Origin: Ashinkailepas kermadecensis
Lineage: Eukaryota > Arthropoda > Thecostraca > Neolepadidae
DNA: 64,000 nt
Direction: 5' to 3'
NCBI GenBank assembly: GCA_034440615.1
Contig: JAOTOM010005111.1
Location: 817,501-881,500 of the forward strand
The position numbers were made by a program, and so were the translations under genes. Of the stretch, positions 32,839-45,650 are shown in pieces. Position 1 is the stretch's first letter. Each line of letters starts with the position of its first letter. The notes beneath the pieces are model-generated. The model had not been told where the DNA came from and did not search any database. It saw only the letters and a program-made list of their open reading frames with translations.

Positions 32839-33529
32839 GTATATTAAAGAACGGGTACAACCAAGTTTAGTATATTCTCAGATCTAGTATATACTGTGCC
32901 TTGGGGACGTCACAGCTAGAATATGCGATATTCTACTAGAATGTGGTGGACATCTGGCAGATTATAGAATCCCATAGTAGAATATTCCAAATCTAGCAGA
33001 TTCCTGGCAATTTCATTTAGCAGCAGCTTCCTTTTCTGTCGAGGCTCGGCGTACGACTGGCCTTGAGGGCCAGCCGGGCGTCATGGCAACGACTCTAGGC
33101 CCCGCCCTCCGGGAGTCGGCCGGCCGGTTTTGTGTAGTGTCCTCGTTTACCAGCAAGCAAGAAAACATACTTTTTCGAGGCGATGCAAGTAAAAACGATC
33201 CGGATACGTATGTAGAATTCTTCAGACATTCGCATGATGTCAAATTTGCCTACATACAATAAACATTGCATGCGTAAAGCCGTGGAAAATATTGGCCGTT
33301 TTGGCTTGACATTGCACGCAAGGTACTGCCGAGTATCGCCTTGGCTACGTCACAGGCCCGGAACAACTTGGACCCCCCGGGCCGAAACGTTGGGCAATAA
33401 AGTACAACCCTTATCGTTACTTTTGATGTCAACTCAGCACCTCCTGGTATATTGAAGGTCGTATATATATTTTATTTACACACAATGTCTAAAACCCAGG
33501 AGCATCTAAGAGCCATTCTTAGTTATATT

Positions 33530-34004
<475 letters not shown>

Positions 34005-34009
34005 GCATA

Positions 34010-35415
34010 TAACAGCCGGCGGCCGGCTCGCCTTGAGAGTATAGGCTGACCTAAGCATAACTATGGCTCTGCGGCCTTTGGCGTCCAAACACTGAAGTCG
34101 GCACGTGCCCGGAGCCGACAGCTTCCGCTCGGAGTGTTCATGACCTGAACCGTCTGGTCCCTGGATTCGGCGGGTCTGCACACATGGGAGTCAAATGCCT
34201 TCAAATGAGGAGTATCCGAAACTAACTTCGTTACACACACATCGATCAGGACACGGAGTTTTTCAGCACACGAACGCATTGCAAATATCTTCGTACCGAT
34301 AACCTCGGCCTCACGCTAGACGACTTCCCGAAAACTCCAGATGGCCACACCATAAGAAAAGGCTGGACGGCATCCCACGACACATACCGACATTGTCCCA
34401 CCACACCATGTTAAACAGGAAAACAGCACACCATGCCACATCACATCAGAACATATCACATCATACCATCCAAACCACAGCATCCAAGCCACACCACCCA
34501 AACCACACTATACAAACCACATCATACGGACCACATCATGCATAACATGCCATCCAAACCACACCATGCAAACCACACCATACAAACCACACCAAGCAAA
34601 CCACACCATACAAACCACACTTCAAACCACACGTTCAACTACACCACACAAACCACACCTACAAACCACACTTACAAACCACACTATCAAACCACACTTA
34701 CAAACCACACAAACCACCACACCATACAAACCACACCTCAAACCACACCTACACCCCACACCACAACCACACCCACCACACTTCACCACACTCACACTTC
34801 CCACACGTTACTCACCACACACACCATCACCACACCACACACCACACACAAACCACATAACCACACGTTAACTACACCACAACCACACCATCAACCCACC
34901 CAAACCCACTCAACCACCGTCACACACCCACCCACCTACCCACCCCCCTTACCACACCACCAACGTCACCCCACCACCACACCATACAAACCACACCATC
35001 AAACCCACTTAACCCACGACACACCCACAACCACACCATACAAACCACACCATCACCCACCAACCACACTTACAAACCCACGTCCCCCCAACCACCCTCA
35101 ACCACCCCACCACTCCACCCCCCCCCACCCCCCCCACCTTACCCACGACTCCCCACCACACCATACAACCACACACCTACCCCCACCCCCCCCCCCTCAC
35201 CACACCTCACCACACTTCAACCACCGTCACTACACCACCACCCCCCCCCTCAACCACCCCCCACCCCGCCCCCCCTACCACACGTCCACCACCAAACCAC
35301 ACCATACAAACCCACCTACAAACCACACCTCAAACCACCCTATAAACCACACCTACAAACCACACCATACAAACCACACCATACAAACCACACCATACAA
35401 ACCACACCATACAAC
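34010..35415 (+). repeat. composite copy B, right arm and expanded AC-rich satellite
   Basis: Right arm 34012-34430 equals 2340-2800 of copy A. The satellite (34430-35415) starts as ACCACACCATACAA units and degrades into ACCACC/CCCACC-rich sequence between 34780 and 35300, then returns to regular units. A 379-aa frame of Thr/His/Pro across it is not a gene. Confidence 0.8.
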
Positions 35416-35960
35416 TTCGCTACAGGACCTTAAGAACGTCTACGAGCCTTTACGAACGTTTACAACCCCTTATGAAAGTCTGCGGACCCTTATGAACGTC
35501 CACTGGCCCTTACGATCTTCCACGGACCCTTGCAAACATATAAAGGCCCTTGCAAACACCTATGGGCTGTAACAAATGTCTCCGGGCGCTTACAAACGTC
35601 TGTGGGTTCATCCGGACGGCTACAGAGTACAACGAACGTCAACGGGCGTTGACGAATTTTACGGGATCTTACGAGCATGCATGACCACTTGCCAATGTCT
35701 GCAGAATCTTACGAACGTATGTGGACCCTTGTGAATACGTGCGGACAGAAAGCGAGTTTACGGGCCTAACAGGCGATCATGTACCCCATATCGATTACGA
35801 AATTAACTTCGCTTCCAATGAAGCTTTGACATCATGCATCTAGATGCATGATTAAACGGTCTGCATTCCTGGTTGATAGCAGTGCCATGTTTACCTACAA
35901 TTTGAGGAGGGAGCAGATCAGACGATCCGGGCCTGCAATGAGGATTGGAAACATTAAGAT
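35416..35960 (+). repeat. composite copy B, 20-bp minisatellite and tail
   Basis: Units of consensus CCCTTACGAACGTCTACGGG (about 35425-35760), then unique tail with GCATCTAGATGCATG. This is the uninterrupted equivalent of 7516-7705 joined to 14009-14330, and so marks where the LINE entered copy A. Confidence 0.8.
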
Positions 35961-36757
35961 AAAAAGCTTCATTTTCAACAGGAAATGACCCTCTCTGGCT
36001 CTTAGGGAATCTTCACATTCCTCGGCAGCAGGTATGGCTCTCAAGGACATCTTATCTCTGAGACAGTATCCATCGCGCCCATTGCCAGTTTTCAGGAACT
36101 CTCGTAGCTCTCAGTTCAGCTCGAGTTGCCCATGTCATACACCATGTTGGTGTAGTAATTCGCGAATTTGTCTCGAGCCCTCATTTCGCCCAACAGCCTA
36201 ATAGCCACAGCTCTTCTCTTTTGCTGTTTGTTCCAGACAGTTAGCTGGTGACTTCGTGAGCTAAGAGGTGGGACGTATGTCTGGTGCCTTCTCACCTCTT
36301 TCCCCAGCCCGAACAAATGTAGCACGGCGGAACTTAAGGACACATTTCTGCGCACATTCAACGCAGCAGAACGCCTCAGCGAGCGGCATGGGTTTTTAGC
36401 CTGATTGAAACTGACAATCCGTTCCCGCTTTGTCCTTACCACATCCATCATGGCTGCCTGCATGTCGACATTTACGGCGGGCAGTTATTGCGAATTCGGC
36501 TGGCAAATGCTGTTGGGCAGCGAACATGTGCGGCAATCTTTTTTTCAGGCCTCACACTCGCCCGTTATTTTTCGAGCTGCGGCTGCTAATGGTTGCAGTG
36601 CCGTGCCTTGCAATATCCAACAGCGCTGTGTCGGCCCCGTGGTTGATTGCGCTTTCCACTCAGAATCATAGGCTCCGCCACGTGGACGGCATCCCAGCAG
36701 CATATTCGGGACTTAACAATACGTCAAAGACTTGGCATGAAATTAATCGAAATAAAC
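35961..36757. other. no recognised gene
   Basis: A 115-codon minus frame (36463-36116) is Arg-rich without motifs. Its splice context is not convincing. It could belong to the upstream part of the following LINE. Confidence 0.35.
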
Positions 36758-37138
36758 TGACGCCCCTCGGACGCGGATCGATCGGACGCGGATCAACGGC
36801 GCACGGACGTCCGTTCTGTCGACGCGGACGTTCCCGGTCCTGTGGCGGCAGGCCGAGCCGCGCCTTCCCGTTCGCTGGACTCGCCCCTGTCTGCTGGCCC
36901 GTCCCGCGGGCCGGTAATCCCGGGTCCGGCTGGTGGTGACGGGCGGGCGGGGGTGGCGGGGCCTGCTGGCTCTGCGTGTGCTGAGGAAGGTTCGCCCGGT
37001 TGTGCGACGGACGGCGGCTGCGGGTCGCCGCTGGATGGCGCTGAGGTGCCGCGAGCTGCCACAATCGAGAGCCCGCAGCCCCGCCGCGAGCAGCCGCAGG
37101 CAGACATTCGCAAATATGGCAGCATACGTGAGCAGTGA
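36758..37138 (+). pseudogene. probable LINE ORF1 C-terminal fragment
   Basis: Open frame after a TGA at 36755: RPSDADRSDADQRRTDVRS, then a Pro/Gly/Ala-rich stretch to RREQPQADIRKYGSIREQ and stop. No start codon in frame near the beginning, so the 5' part is missing. Assigned by position before ORF2. Confidence 0.4.
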
Positions 37139-37448
37139 GGTGAGCAGGCGTAGGTGTGGTTTGTTGTGTACCGTGTCCACTTTTTGTCGAATAATTTTCA
37201 TCTGGCCCTTGCTTTGAGTGCCCTCACTGTGAATGTGAACGCTGCCAATGGTACTTTTTTCCATATTCGCTTATGGTGCGTAATATTGAGCCTGCTGCCC
37301 TTGCGTGATAAACCACCTCATGTTGTGAAACGCATCTCCTACGCTGAACGTCTATCCGTTGTGCTCTCGTGCCCGAGTAATCATCCAATGTTCGGCGATA
37401 ACTGTCATAGTTCTTTTGATCGTGTTTAAATAAGCACACCCTCTTAGC

Positions 37449-40400
37449 ATGGCTTCAATCCAAGTGGTCACTGCCAACGTGCCGGGACTGAGAGATACAA
37501 CTAAAAGGAGGGCAGCATTCAGACATTTTCATGTGTTCTACCCTAACCATATCAGCGCGTTGCAGGAGACGCACTCCAAGCAAGGTGATGATCGTTTTTG
37601 GAGTGCTGAATGGGGATCACAATTGTTCCTGAGTCATGGGGATTCAGGCAGCCAAGGTGGAGTCGCCTTCTCATGCCAAGAGCAGTAGGTAAGCTTGCCA
37701 AACCCGTAATGATAGCGAATGATGGTCGGGTTATCATTGTACAGCTGAGCATGGCAGACGTCGTATTTCACATATCGGCCATATATGCCCCCACCAATAA
37801 TCACCAGACTCAGCAGGTTGCGTTCCTGAGAAGTCTGGGAAACCACCTGCAACGTCTGACGGTTTGTCCAAGCTTTTAATATTATTAGTATTATTAATAT
37901 TAATATTTTTAGTATTAATATTAATATTATTATTATTAATATTAATATTATTAGTATTAATATTAATATTATTATTATTAATATTAATATCATTATTATT
38001 AATATTAATATTATTCAATATTTGAAGCTTCCAAGCTTCAATATTTTCAATATTCATTTGACTGCATTAGACACCACAGCGAAATTTACACAATCTCAAG
38101 CAAGCAGCTCCTTTAAGAGATTTATAGATCAATTCGAACAGATTGATTCATGGCGTCACGCTCATCCTGCCATACACGGCTATACGTGGGAGCGCGGAGG
38201 AACAGCACAGGAGCAGAGGTCTCGCATTGATTCCTTTTTTGTCAGTGAGGCTATGGTGTCTACCCAGGGGATCTCGGACATACAGACCAGACCAGGCATA
38301 CGATCAGACCACAACATGCTTACACTTGAGATTAAGTTTGGCAAAGAAAGTGCGTGGCCGGGCATATGGAAATCTAACAATTTACTTCTTGAGAATGAAG
38401 TTTAGAATAAGGACAGAAAATGAAATAGAGTTGGCGAGACGTAGTGTTAAGAAATACCGAACGAATAACAACCCAGGGTTGGCGTTTGAAGTATTGTTGG
38501 GAAGCATACGTGCCATCGCGATTTCTACCGGGAAGTATCTTGCTGCACAACGACATAAGGAAGAGAGAGACTTACTGAAGCAGTTAGTGAGGCATATTAT
38601 AAGTATACAGCAGGGAACATACCGCCAGGAGTATAGCGCATGCAAGTGGAGATGGGATGTGCTACAGGAAGAGAACGACAAAAATAAATGATCTTTAGCA
38701 GAGCCAGGTGGATTGAGAAAGGCGAGAAACCGACAGGATATTTCCTTAAAATCCAAACTCGTGATTGGGAGGAGCGGATAATACGAAAATTGCTTGTCAA
38801 TCACGGTTCTGAGGTATCGGGTAATAAGGACATTCTGAAGGCTTGCGCTGATTATTTTGAGGTGCTTTATCAAAGCAGCCAGAAGGGACTTCCGGTAAGA
38901 AATGCCGCAGACCGCTTCCTTGCCAATCTAGTAAACCCAGGGTTCACTGAAACTGAGAAAAACAGCTGCGAAGGTCCCATATCCGATGCAGAATGTGTTA
39001 GTGCCTTAAAATATATGGCATACAACAAGACACCTGGCCCTTCAGGTTTCACCAAAGAATTCTTTTTTAGTTTCTGGAAAAGCATAAGACCACTTATAGT
39101 AGAATATATTAACTTTGCATATGATCATGAGGAGTTATTTGTGACTCAGAGGAGAGGCTACGTGATCATGATACAAAAAAGGGAGATCAGGGGCTGATAA
39201 AAAAAACAAGAGGCCCATAGTTCTACTGGATATTATTTCTAAATTGTTGCGAAGGTCTTAGCACAAATGCTTGCTCGCGTGATATAAAATTCATAGCACC
39301 AGAAAAAAACTGTGTTATACGAGGGAGAAATATCACTGACGATCTGAGGTTGGTTTCCGATGTCATGTTCTACTGTAAAGATCAAAACCTGTTGGGTATA
39401 TTGATGAATCTCGATTTTGCATCCGCGTTCGATTCAGTGGAACACGCCTTCCTTTTTCGAGTGCTTGAATGCTTCAATCTCGGGAACCCATTTATTCGGT
39501 TGATGAAGTTATTGTACCACAAACAGGAACTGGCTGTTTTGAATAATGGTTTCACGTCCAACTGGTTTATCCCGACAAGGGCTGTAAGGCAGGGATGTCC
39601 TATTTCAGGATTATTGTTCGTGCTGGCTGTAGAGACATTCGCTTGTAGGCTTCGTCAGTCCACAGATATAGCTAGAATCTGCTTGAACGGAATAAAAGTT
39701 AAAATATCGCAGTATGCGGACGCCACAACGCTGTTTGTGCGGAACGAGGAATCTGCTGCCAAAACGTTAACATTATTGCGCGATTTTGGATATATTTCGG
39801 GCTTGCAGCTGAACGTCTCTAAGAGTGAATTTGTTTGTCTGGGCCGTGATCGGATGCGTCTAGATTCAATATGCAACATTGAACCTAAGCAAGATTTTAA
39901 ATATTTAGGCTTGTTTTTCTCCACAATACGGGATTGTCTGGAGGACAACCTTGTTCCACGCAATCGACGAATGCGAAATATCATAAATATGTGGAAGGAG
40001 CGAGACCTCAATTTCAAAGGTGTTTCACGCTCACTAAAGCATTGTTAGCCTCGCATTTCTCGTACTTGGCGGCAGCGACACTCATTCCGACAGATAGCAT
40101 CCGTATCATTGACAAGGACCTTACAGGTTTCCTGTGGAGAAACAGGCCGCCTAAGGTTAAAAAAAAACTGTGTTATGTCAGCCAGTTAGTTTAGGTGGTT
40201 TGGGTGCTTTGCACCTCGAGTCTTTTTTTACTAGTCTTAGACTAACATGGCTTCAAAAAATTATATATAACACTAGCGCGTTATGGAGAGTACTGTTATA
40301 AGCGAAACTGGGAGCTTTAAGACTCCATGACATGCTACGAACCGAACTCGACACTGATCATTTGCTCAAGCTAGGAATTCTAGAATTTTACGTATGCCAC

Positions 40401-40556
40401 TTCCGGGAATACGTCCATATGAAAACTAACGATCAGGCGTTGAACATGCCGCAAGCCGTTCTCTGCCAGAGCCTTTGGTACAACCGCCATATTAAAAGGG
40501 ACTATACGCCGGTCTTTTCTGCTAATCTGTATTTAAAAGGGAATCATATACGTGGG
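37449..40556 (+). pseudogene. L1/Tx1-like LINE ORF2, broken
   Basis: Endonuclease MASIQVVTANVPGLRDTTKR, ALQETHSKQGDDRFW and GSQGGVA, with a shift near 37680. An AT-rich insert (37876-38030) replaces the CGDFN box present in the second copy. Linker with RARWIEKGEKPTGYFLKI (38693). RT NKTPGPSGFTKEFF (39030), NLDFASAFDSVEHAFL (39410), RQGCPISGLLF (39590). The catalytic box reads YADA instead of YADD (39713-39724), which would abolish polymerisation. C-terminal FLWRNRPPK (40130) and GGLGALHLESFF (40198). Several stops and shifts. Confidence 0.85.
37876..38030. repeat. ATTATT/AATATT expansion inside the LINE endonuclease
   Basis: AT-rich run of ATTATTAGT/ATTAATATT units between two AAGCTT sites. 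The second LINE copy (57440-57475) has about 15 bp of coding sequence here instead. Confidence 0.8.
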
Positions 40557-40800
40557 TGATCTGATGCGAAATGGCGCATTTATTACTATGCTGCGTTGGA
40601 ACAAAATGTACTGGGGGCGAAATATATCGGTTTGAATATCAATGCCTGCTGCACGAAATTCCGCAAAACTGGAAAAGGCTAGTGCGACAGAGTAGGCAAT
40701 TCGATTTTACGCCAGAAATCCGGGAAGTGGAGATTAGAGAGAAGAGAGAAATTATGGAAATTAGGGAATAGAGAAAACAAGGCAGAGCTTGTTTTCTAGT

Positions 40801-41080
40801 TTTCGTTCCGCATTGTCTTTCAAGTGTTAGCATACCTGAATGTATTGATAGTGGCCATATTAAAAAAGCAAGTCATGACAGTGTAGGTCAGAATCAAGCT
40901 TAAAACCAGTTTCCTAACTACGCATGTTCAAGACGCAGTGAAGCAGGAGGCATTGGCAAACAAATATAGCTCAGATCTCATATCATGTATTTCTTCATTT
41001 CGGCTTGATGTCAAGGACGCTAAATATCATAATAGATTCACCCCGTGAAATGGCCTTTGTCTTAGCAATGGCCTGGAACA
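40801..41080. other. no recognised gene
   Basis: Short gap between the LINE and a microsatellite; no motif. Confidence 0.4.
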
Positions 41081-41365
<285 letters not shown>

Positions 41366-42099
41366 ACATACCAACACAAATATTAACGCAAACTATGAAC
41401 ATTTGCATGACGTTCGAAAATACTAAGGTCGGGTCAGGTTACGCAGTATGGTCAGGTCATGTCGCGAGGTATGGTCAGGTAAGTACGCTCATGATTGAGT
41501 ATTCCCGGTATATCATTTTTGAAGCGCGACACATTTCTTCCAGGAGTAACTGATATGACACGTCAGCATACTTGTAAACTGTCAGCTTCTGAACTCGTGA
41601 CCTGACCGTAGCTTTGTTGCGACGCGGTGGTTGGATAGCGCCATCTGTTGTTCTAGATGGCGCACCTGTCTGGTTGATTTTTATTGAGGCCTGCTGATGC
41701 CTCTGTTTGGACTCCGGTCTGTGTTTGGGGGAATTTTTGTGTGCATTGTATGGGAAACCCTGCCGTTGGGGCGGGGTTGACTGCGGGCGGGGTGGGGTGA
41801 CGCTTTGTGTCGGACGGGTGGGGGCGTTGTGTTTGGGCGTGCTTTGGCTGTAGGCCAAGAATGAATCTACTCTCTTCATTCAACAGCTTATGCGGGGACA
41901 ATGCATTGGATTGGCAAAACGATCATTTCAGCCTCCGCCTAGGTGTACGCTACATGGAACATGATCCCAAAGGAGGTCCAAATCAGGTGAAATAAGGTCA
42001 CATCGCACGAGGGGTCAGGTCATCTTACGTCATTGGATGGCCATCCAATGGCATGTCATACGACTTCGGCGGCACTGAAACCGAATTCAGACATGGCTT
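41366..42099. other. no recognised gene; GTCAGGT-rich
   Basis: Repeated GGTCAGGT words at 41430-41480 and 42013. A minus frame (41901-41475) is Pro/Gln-rich without motifs. Confidence 0.4.
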
Positions 42100-43115
42100 C
42101 ACGAGGAACAACAACATTCTATATCAGATGACATTAAATCGAATATACATGATGATTGACCTCACCTGATATCATTGACCTCACCTGATGTCATTGACCT
42201 GACCTGACATCATTGACATTTGCCACATATTTAACCCCGAATGCGTTTTGGATACAATTTTTCCGTTTTGGCGCGAAAAAAAGATATCCAAATCGATCAC
42301 TGTTGGCTGCCTCCACCATTACCTAATGCAATGTAATGCTTCATCCAGCCTATAGCTGGAGCCTACAGATAGTGCTTGCCTCTCATTTCTGCATTCTTTC
42401 ATTGTCTCACGGTGTTGTATCACAGAAGATGTGAAATCTTCAAACTGGCCACGAGTCAACATGCTGTCACTGGTGTGCCGAGCCAGGACGCACATGTGGT
42501 GAGTGTCGGAGCTGTGTCTGAATAAGTGACTGAACCTGCGTGCAGGAAAGCCTCAGTTGCTCGGATGAGATGCAATGTGCCACACACTCCCGTTCCTCCC
42601 CACGAACATCCCTGATGGCCACAAACACACCTCAGCCTTACTCTTGTGCTATTCGCAGTCTTCTCATCTCGCTCCCTTGGTCATGTTCACGGAACTGGTT
42701 GCGAGCCGTTGTCAGCAGGAGGTGGCCGATGACGTCAAACCGGCAGCAGCAGTCTCGTCGAACCAACAATTGATGCGTATCTTGTTCATTCGCTCTGCTT
42801 ATAGGTATCAGTTATCATTGCAATCAAATATTGTGATTACGGGATTCTTGTGGAGTCTTGTGATTACGGGAAATATGCTTCTAATAATAGAGAAGGAAAG
42901 AACTAAATATGCTGCTACGGGAGTTATGCTTCTGACTGATTTCATATAGGCTCATTATCATTGAGGGCGGCATCAACTTGCCTAGTCCAACTGGGCGCCG
43001 CCATCTTACCTGTCTATGACGTCATATTTCCGCCATTACTCTTGCGATTCCTCAAGACAGCGGCAGCACAAGATGACGTCATAAGCGTGCCTTCCTAATT
43101 GCATTGCTGGTGCGT
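42100..43115 (+). repeat. composite repeat copy C (tail part only)
   Basis: Matches 14345-14580 and 15380-15815 of copy A in the same order. Includes repeated TGATRTCATTGACCTSACC units (42150-42225) and paired GTGATTACGGGA (42833 and 42862). Confidence 0.7.
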
Positions 43116-43562
43116 TTGACCCCATATTTTTTTTAGAGACCAACATTTGCTAACAGGGTTGTCTTTGGTTCTGAACACGGCTGTGCAAATTTCAGCCCGA
43201 TTCGGCCAACCGTTTTTGAGCTATAGCCTCCGGCATTATTTTTAGGTCAAATAACAGGGTTGGTTTGACGATGGATATCTCATGAATAAGAAGAGGAAAT
43301 AGTGGCAAAGTATATATTTCAAAAGAAAAAGGATCAACTGAAACATTCACGAAATATAATATCAGTATTTCATACATTTGACCTGGTGACCTCATGACCT
43401 CGTGACCTCCCGTGACCCCTAGCCCATTGGAATTGACAAATCTGAACGGCGGAAATTAAAATGGGCATGATTTCGCCGACCAAACAAAAATAAGAAACTT
43501 GTTGTTCTTGTAAATATCCGATATGGCCGTCCGCTCGTCATGACGTTTTGCGATTTTGCGTC
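43116..43562. other. no recognised gene
   Basis: Contains TGACCTCRTGACC repeats (43380-43420). No coding motif. Confidence 0.4.
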
Positions 43563-44260
43563 GACACAGATCCTACACAGATCCGACACAGATCCTACAC
43601 AGATCCTACACAGATCCGACACAGATCCGACACAGATCCGACACAGATCCGACACAGATCCGACACAGATCCGACACAGATCCGACACAGATCCGACACA
43701 GATCCGACACAGATCCGACACAGATCCGACACAGATCCGACACAGATCCGACACAGATCCTACACAGATCCGACACAGATCCTACACAGATCCGACACAG
43801 ATCCGACACAGATCCGACACAGATCCGACACAGATCCGACACAGATCCTACACAGATCCGACACAGATCCGACACAGATCCTACACAGATCCGACACAGA
43901 TCCTACACAGATCCGACACAGATCCTACACAGATCCGACACAGATCCTACACAGATCCGACACAGATCCTACACAGATCCGACACAGATCCTACACAGAT
44001 CCTACACAGATCCGACACAGATCCTACACAGATCCGACACAGATCCTACACAGATCCTACACAGATCCGACACAGATCCGACACAGATCCTACACAGATC
44101 CGACACAGATCCTACACAGATCCGACACAGATCCGACACAGATCCGACACAGATCCGACGCTGGTCCCACACATATTCAACACGGGTTCGACACAGATCC
44201 AACACGTACCCAACACGGTTCCGACATAGGTTCTACACCTATCCGATAGCCATCCGACAC
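43563..44260. repeat. 11-bp GACACAGATCC minisatellite
   Basis: About 54 near-perfect units to 44158, varying almost only at the first base (GACACAGATCC or TACACAGATCC), then degenerate units to about 44260. Three 230-240 codon frames (DTDPTQIRHRS) run through it because 11 bp cycles through all frames. They are not genes. Confidence 0.95.
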
Positions 44261-44269
44261 TACCCGGCC

Positions 44270-44705
44270 ACTACGTCCTCGTAGTGGCCTCGGTCAGCCA
44301 GCCACCGCGCCGCCGGTCACGTCTGGTGGTGAGCTCCAGCTGTAGCTGTTGCTGCCGCAGCAGGGGTACATCTATGCCTCTAGAAGTACCACGGGAAGCA
44401 TCGGGGCGGTCGGCCGATGGTGCCCTGCGGGCATCGTCCTGGCGGTGACGGCCCTCGCCGGTATCCGAAGCAGCAGGAGTTGCCGCAACGCGTCCGACCC
44501 CCGGGGCACGATGTCGTGATGACCCGCTGTCGAACACCATCGTTTCCTTTGCGGACCAAACGAGCCGCGGACCGTCTCAGCTGACCAGCGGCCAGGTGCT
44601 GGCCAGTTTGAAGATTACACATCATCTGTGAAGCAACACCGGGGTCAAAATGAGAGGCAAGCACCATCTGTAGGCTCCAACTGTAGGCTAGATGAAGCAA
44701 TACAA
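44270..44705 (-). repeat. head repeat joined to the 11-bp array (copy D)
   Basis: On the minus strand it reads GCTTCATCTAGCC...GGTGTTGCTTCACAGATGATGTG...CTTCAAACTGGCCAGCACC...CCTCTAGAGG-like...CTGCGGCAGCAACAGCTACA and then the 11-bp array. The same head followed by a degenerate 11-bp array is at 54800-55320 (plus), and its start at 63790-64000. Its first 60 bp also match composite copies A and C. Confidence 0.65.
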
Positions 44706-44754
44706 AGTCATAGTTGTAGATATTGTTGAATGCCAGACAGTTCGAAATTAATAT

Positions 44755-44903
44755 AGGATGGCCTGTAACTATTAGTTTTTTTGTGTAAGATTAGGATAAG
44801 AATATTTATTACAATATTTATTATCTCTTATTTTATTTATTATATACAATATTGAGTAGAAAATTATTTATGGAAACAAACTAATACAGTTACAGGCCAT
44901 CCT
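44755..44903. mobile_element. small MITE-like element
   Basis: TIRs AGGATGGCCTGTAACT (44755-44770) and its inverted complement ending 44903, with ACTATTAGTTT / AAACTAATACAGT extending the match. AT-rich core. No clean TSD; TAGTTGTAGATAT flanks it at 44711 and 44907. Confidence 0.6.
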
Positions 44904-45419
44904 GCATTAGTTGTAGATATAGCCGTAGCCACACTCGGTAATTGTGGAGGCAGCTAAAGGTGATCGGCTGCATTCACCATTTAAGGATTCTAAGAAGGTC
45001 TCGTTTTACAACATGGAGCGATGAGGAAGCCTTGCGACAGAGCCATCCTTTTCCACAATATGAGTTGAACCATGCCCTTGTCGCACCTATGCATGTCCAT
45101 GCGTACCGGGCCAAACGAGGTCACCTTGAGGACAATTGAACCATGTCCGTTTTTGCGACGCAAATGCTGTTTAAACTTGGTCAATGCCACCCTTGGTGGG
45201 TATGACGATAATGTGTCGTGACATTTGTTAGCAAACAGATCAGCATCCGTCTGTCGTCACCATGGTTACAGAGCGGGGCGTCACCTGCCTCCGTCCACCT
45301 GCCACAGCAGCTTCCGGTGGCTTGCGCTACGGTCGGCGTCAAGGTAGCCTGCGGAGCCTTGAGCCGGCTGGGCCCACTGCTGGCACTTGGATGGATTTCT
45401 TTGGATCATTTTCCATCAT
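44904..45419. other. no recognised gene
   Basis: The open frames at 44942 and 45218-45436 lack known motifs. Confidence 0.4.
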
Positions 45420-45650
45420 TCAAGACTCGAGGATGAGTCAACGCGCGGCAGAGAAACGGTGCCACGCAATCCGAACTGATCTCACCCCTGGCTCTCGAAA
45501 CGATATAACATCTGAATCAATTTGGCAAGGAACACAACACGGCAGACACATTGAGTCATGGTATGGCCTCTGGCGATTTGCACCCGCATAATATGATGCA
45601 AATGGTATGTGAAGGACATTAATACGATGCCTTATCTTCGAATACGGGGC
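45420..45650 (-). repeat. diverged arm fragment of the signal-peptide-exon unit
   Basis: Matches 50520-50720 and 59340-59540 (GCGCGGCAGAGAAACGGTGC, CAATTTGGCAAG, ATATGATGCAAATGGT). It corresponds to the intron side of the unit whose exon lies at 46426-46470. Confidence 0.65.

Larger units (their letters stand above)
32016..33486. mobile_element. foldback-type element inserted in the (TA)n of composite copy B
   Basis: Outer inverted repeats of about 42 bp: left 32016-32060 begins ATTGTGTGTAAATAA and ends ACGACCTTCAATATACC; right 33446-33486 is its reverse complement with small indels. Inside lie a second, much larger inverted repeat (32075-32723), GC-rich sequence 33003-33140 and two GGCCGAAAC hairpins. 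No protein-coding gene seen. Candidates are a foldback element or a relic of a Penelope-like element, whose terminal repeats may be inverted. Not proven. Confidence 0.55.
36758..40800 (+). mobile_element. L1/Tx1-like LINE, degenerate
   Basis: Order: C-terminal ORF1 fragment (36758-37138), spacer, ORF2 from 37449 with endonuclease, RT and C-terminal domain, and a 3' hairpin GAAAACAAG...CTTGTTTTC (40772-40797). RT motif forms (RQGCPISGLLFVLAVE, QYADATTLFV, SGLQLNVSKSEF) are those of the L1/Tx1 group, distinct from the RNase H LINEs at 8-27 kb. A second copy of its 5' half is at 56735-57700. Confidence 0.8.

Noticed and set aside
34433..35572. 379-codon Thr/His/Pro frame
   Set aside because: It is the AC-rich satellite read in frame, without start context, splice sites or motifs.
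36116..36463. 115-codon minus-strand frame as a gene
   Set aside because: Arg-rich, no recognised domain, no convincing splice or start context.
43563..44158. CRISPR-like array
   Set aside because: Units abut with no variable spacers and the genome is eukaryotic. The same holds for the 29-, 42-, 48-, 51- and 68-bp arrays.
43540..44284. Three overlapping 229-242 codon frames
   Set aside because: An 11-bp array cycles through all frames; the protein repeat is an artefact.
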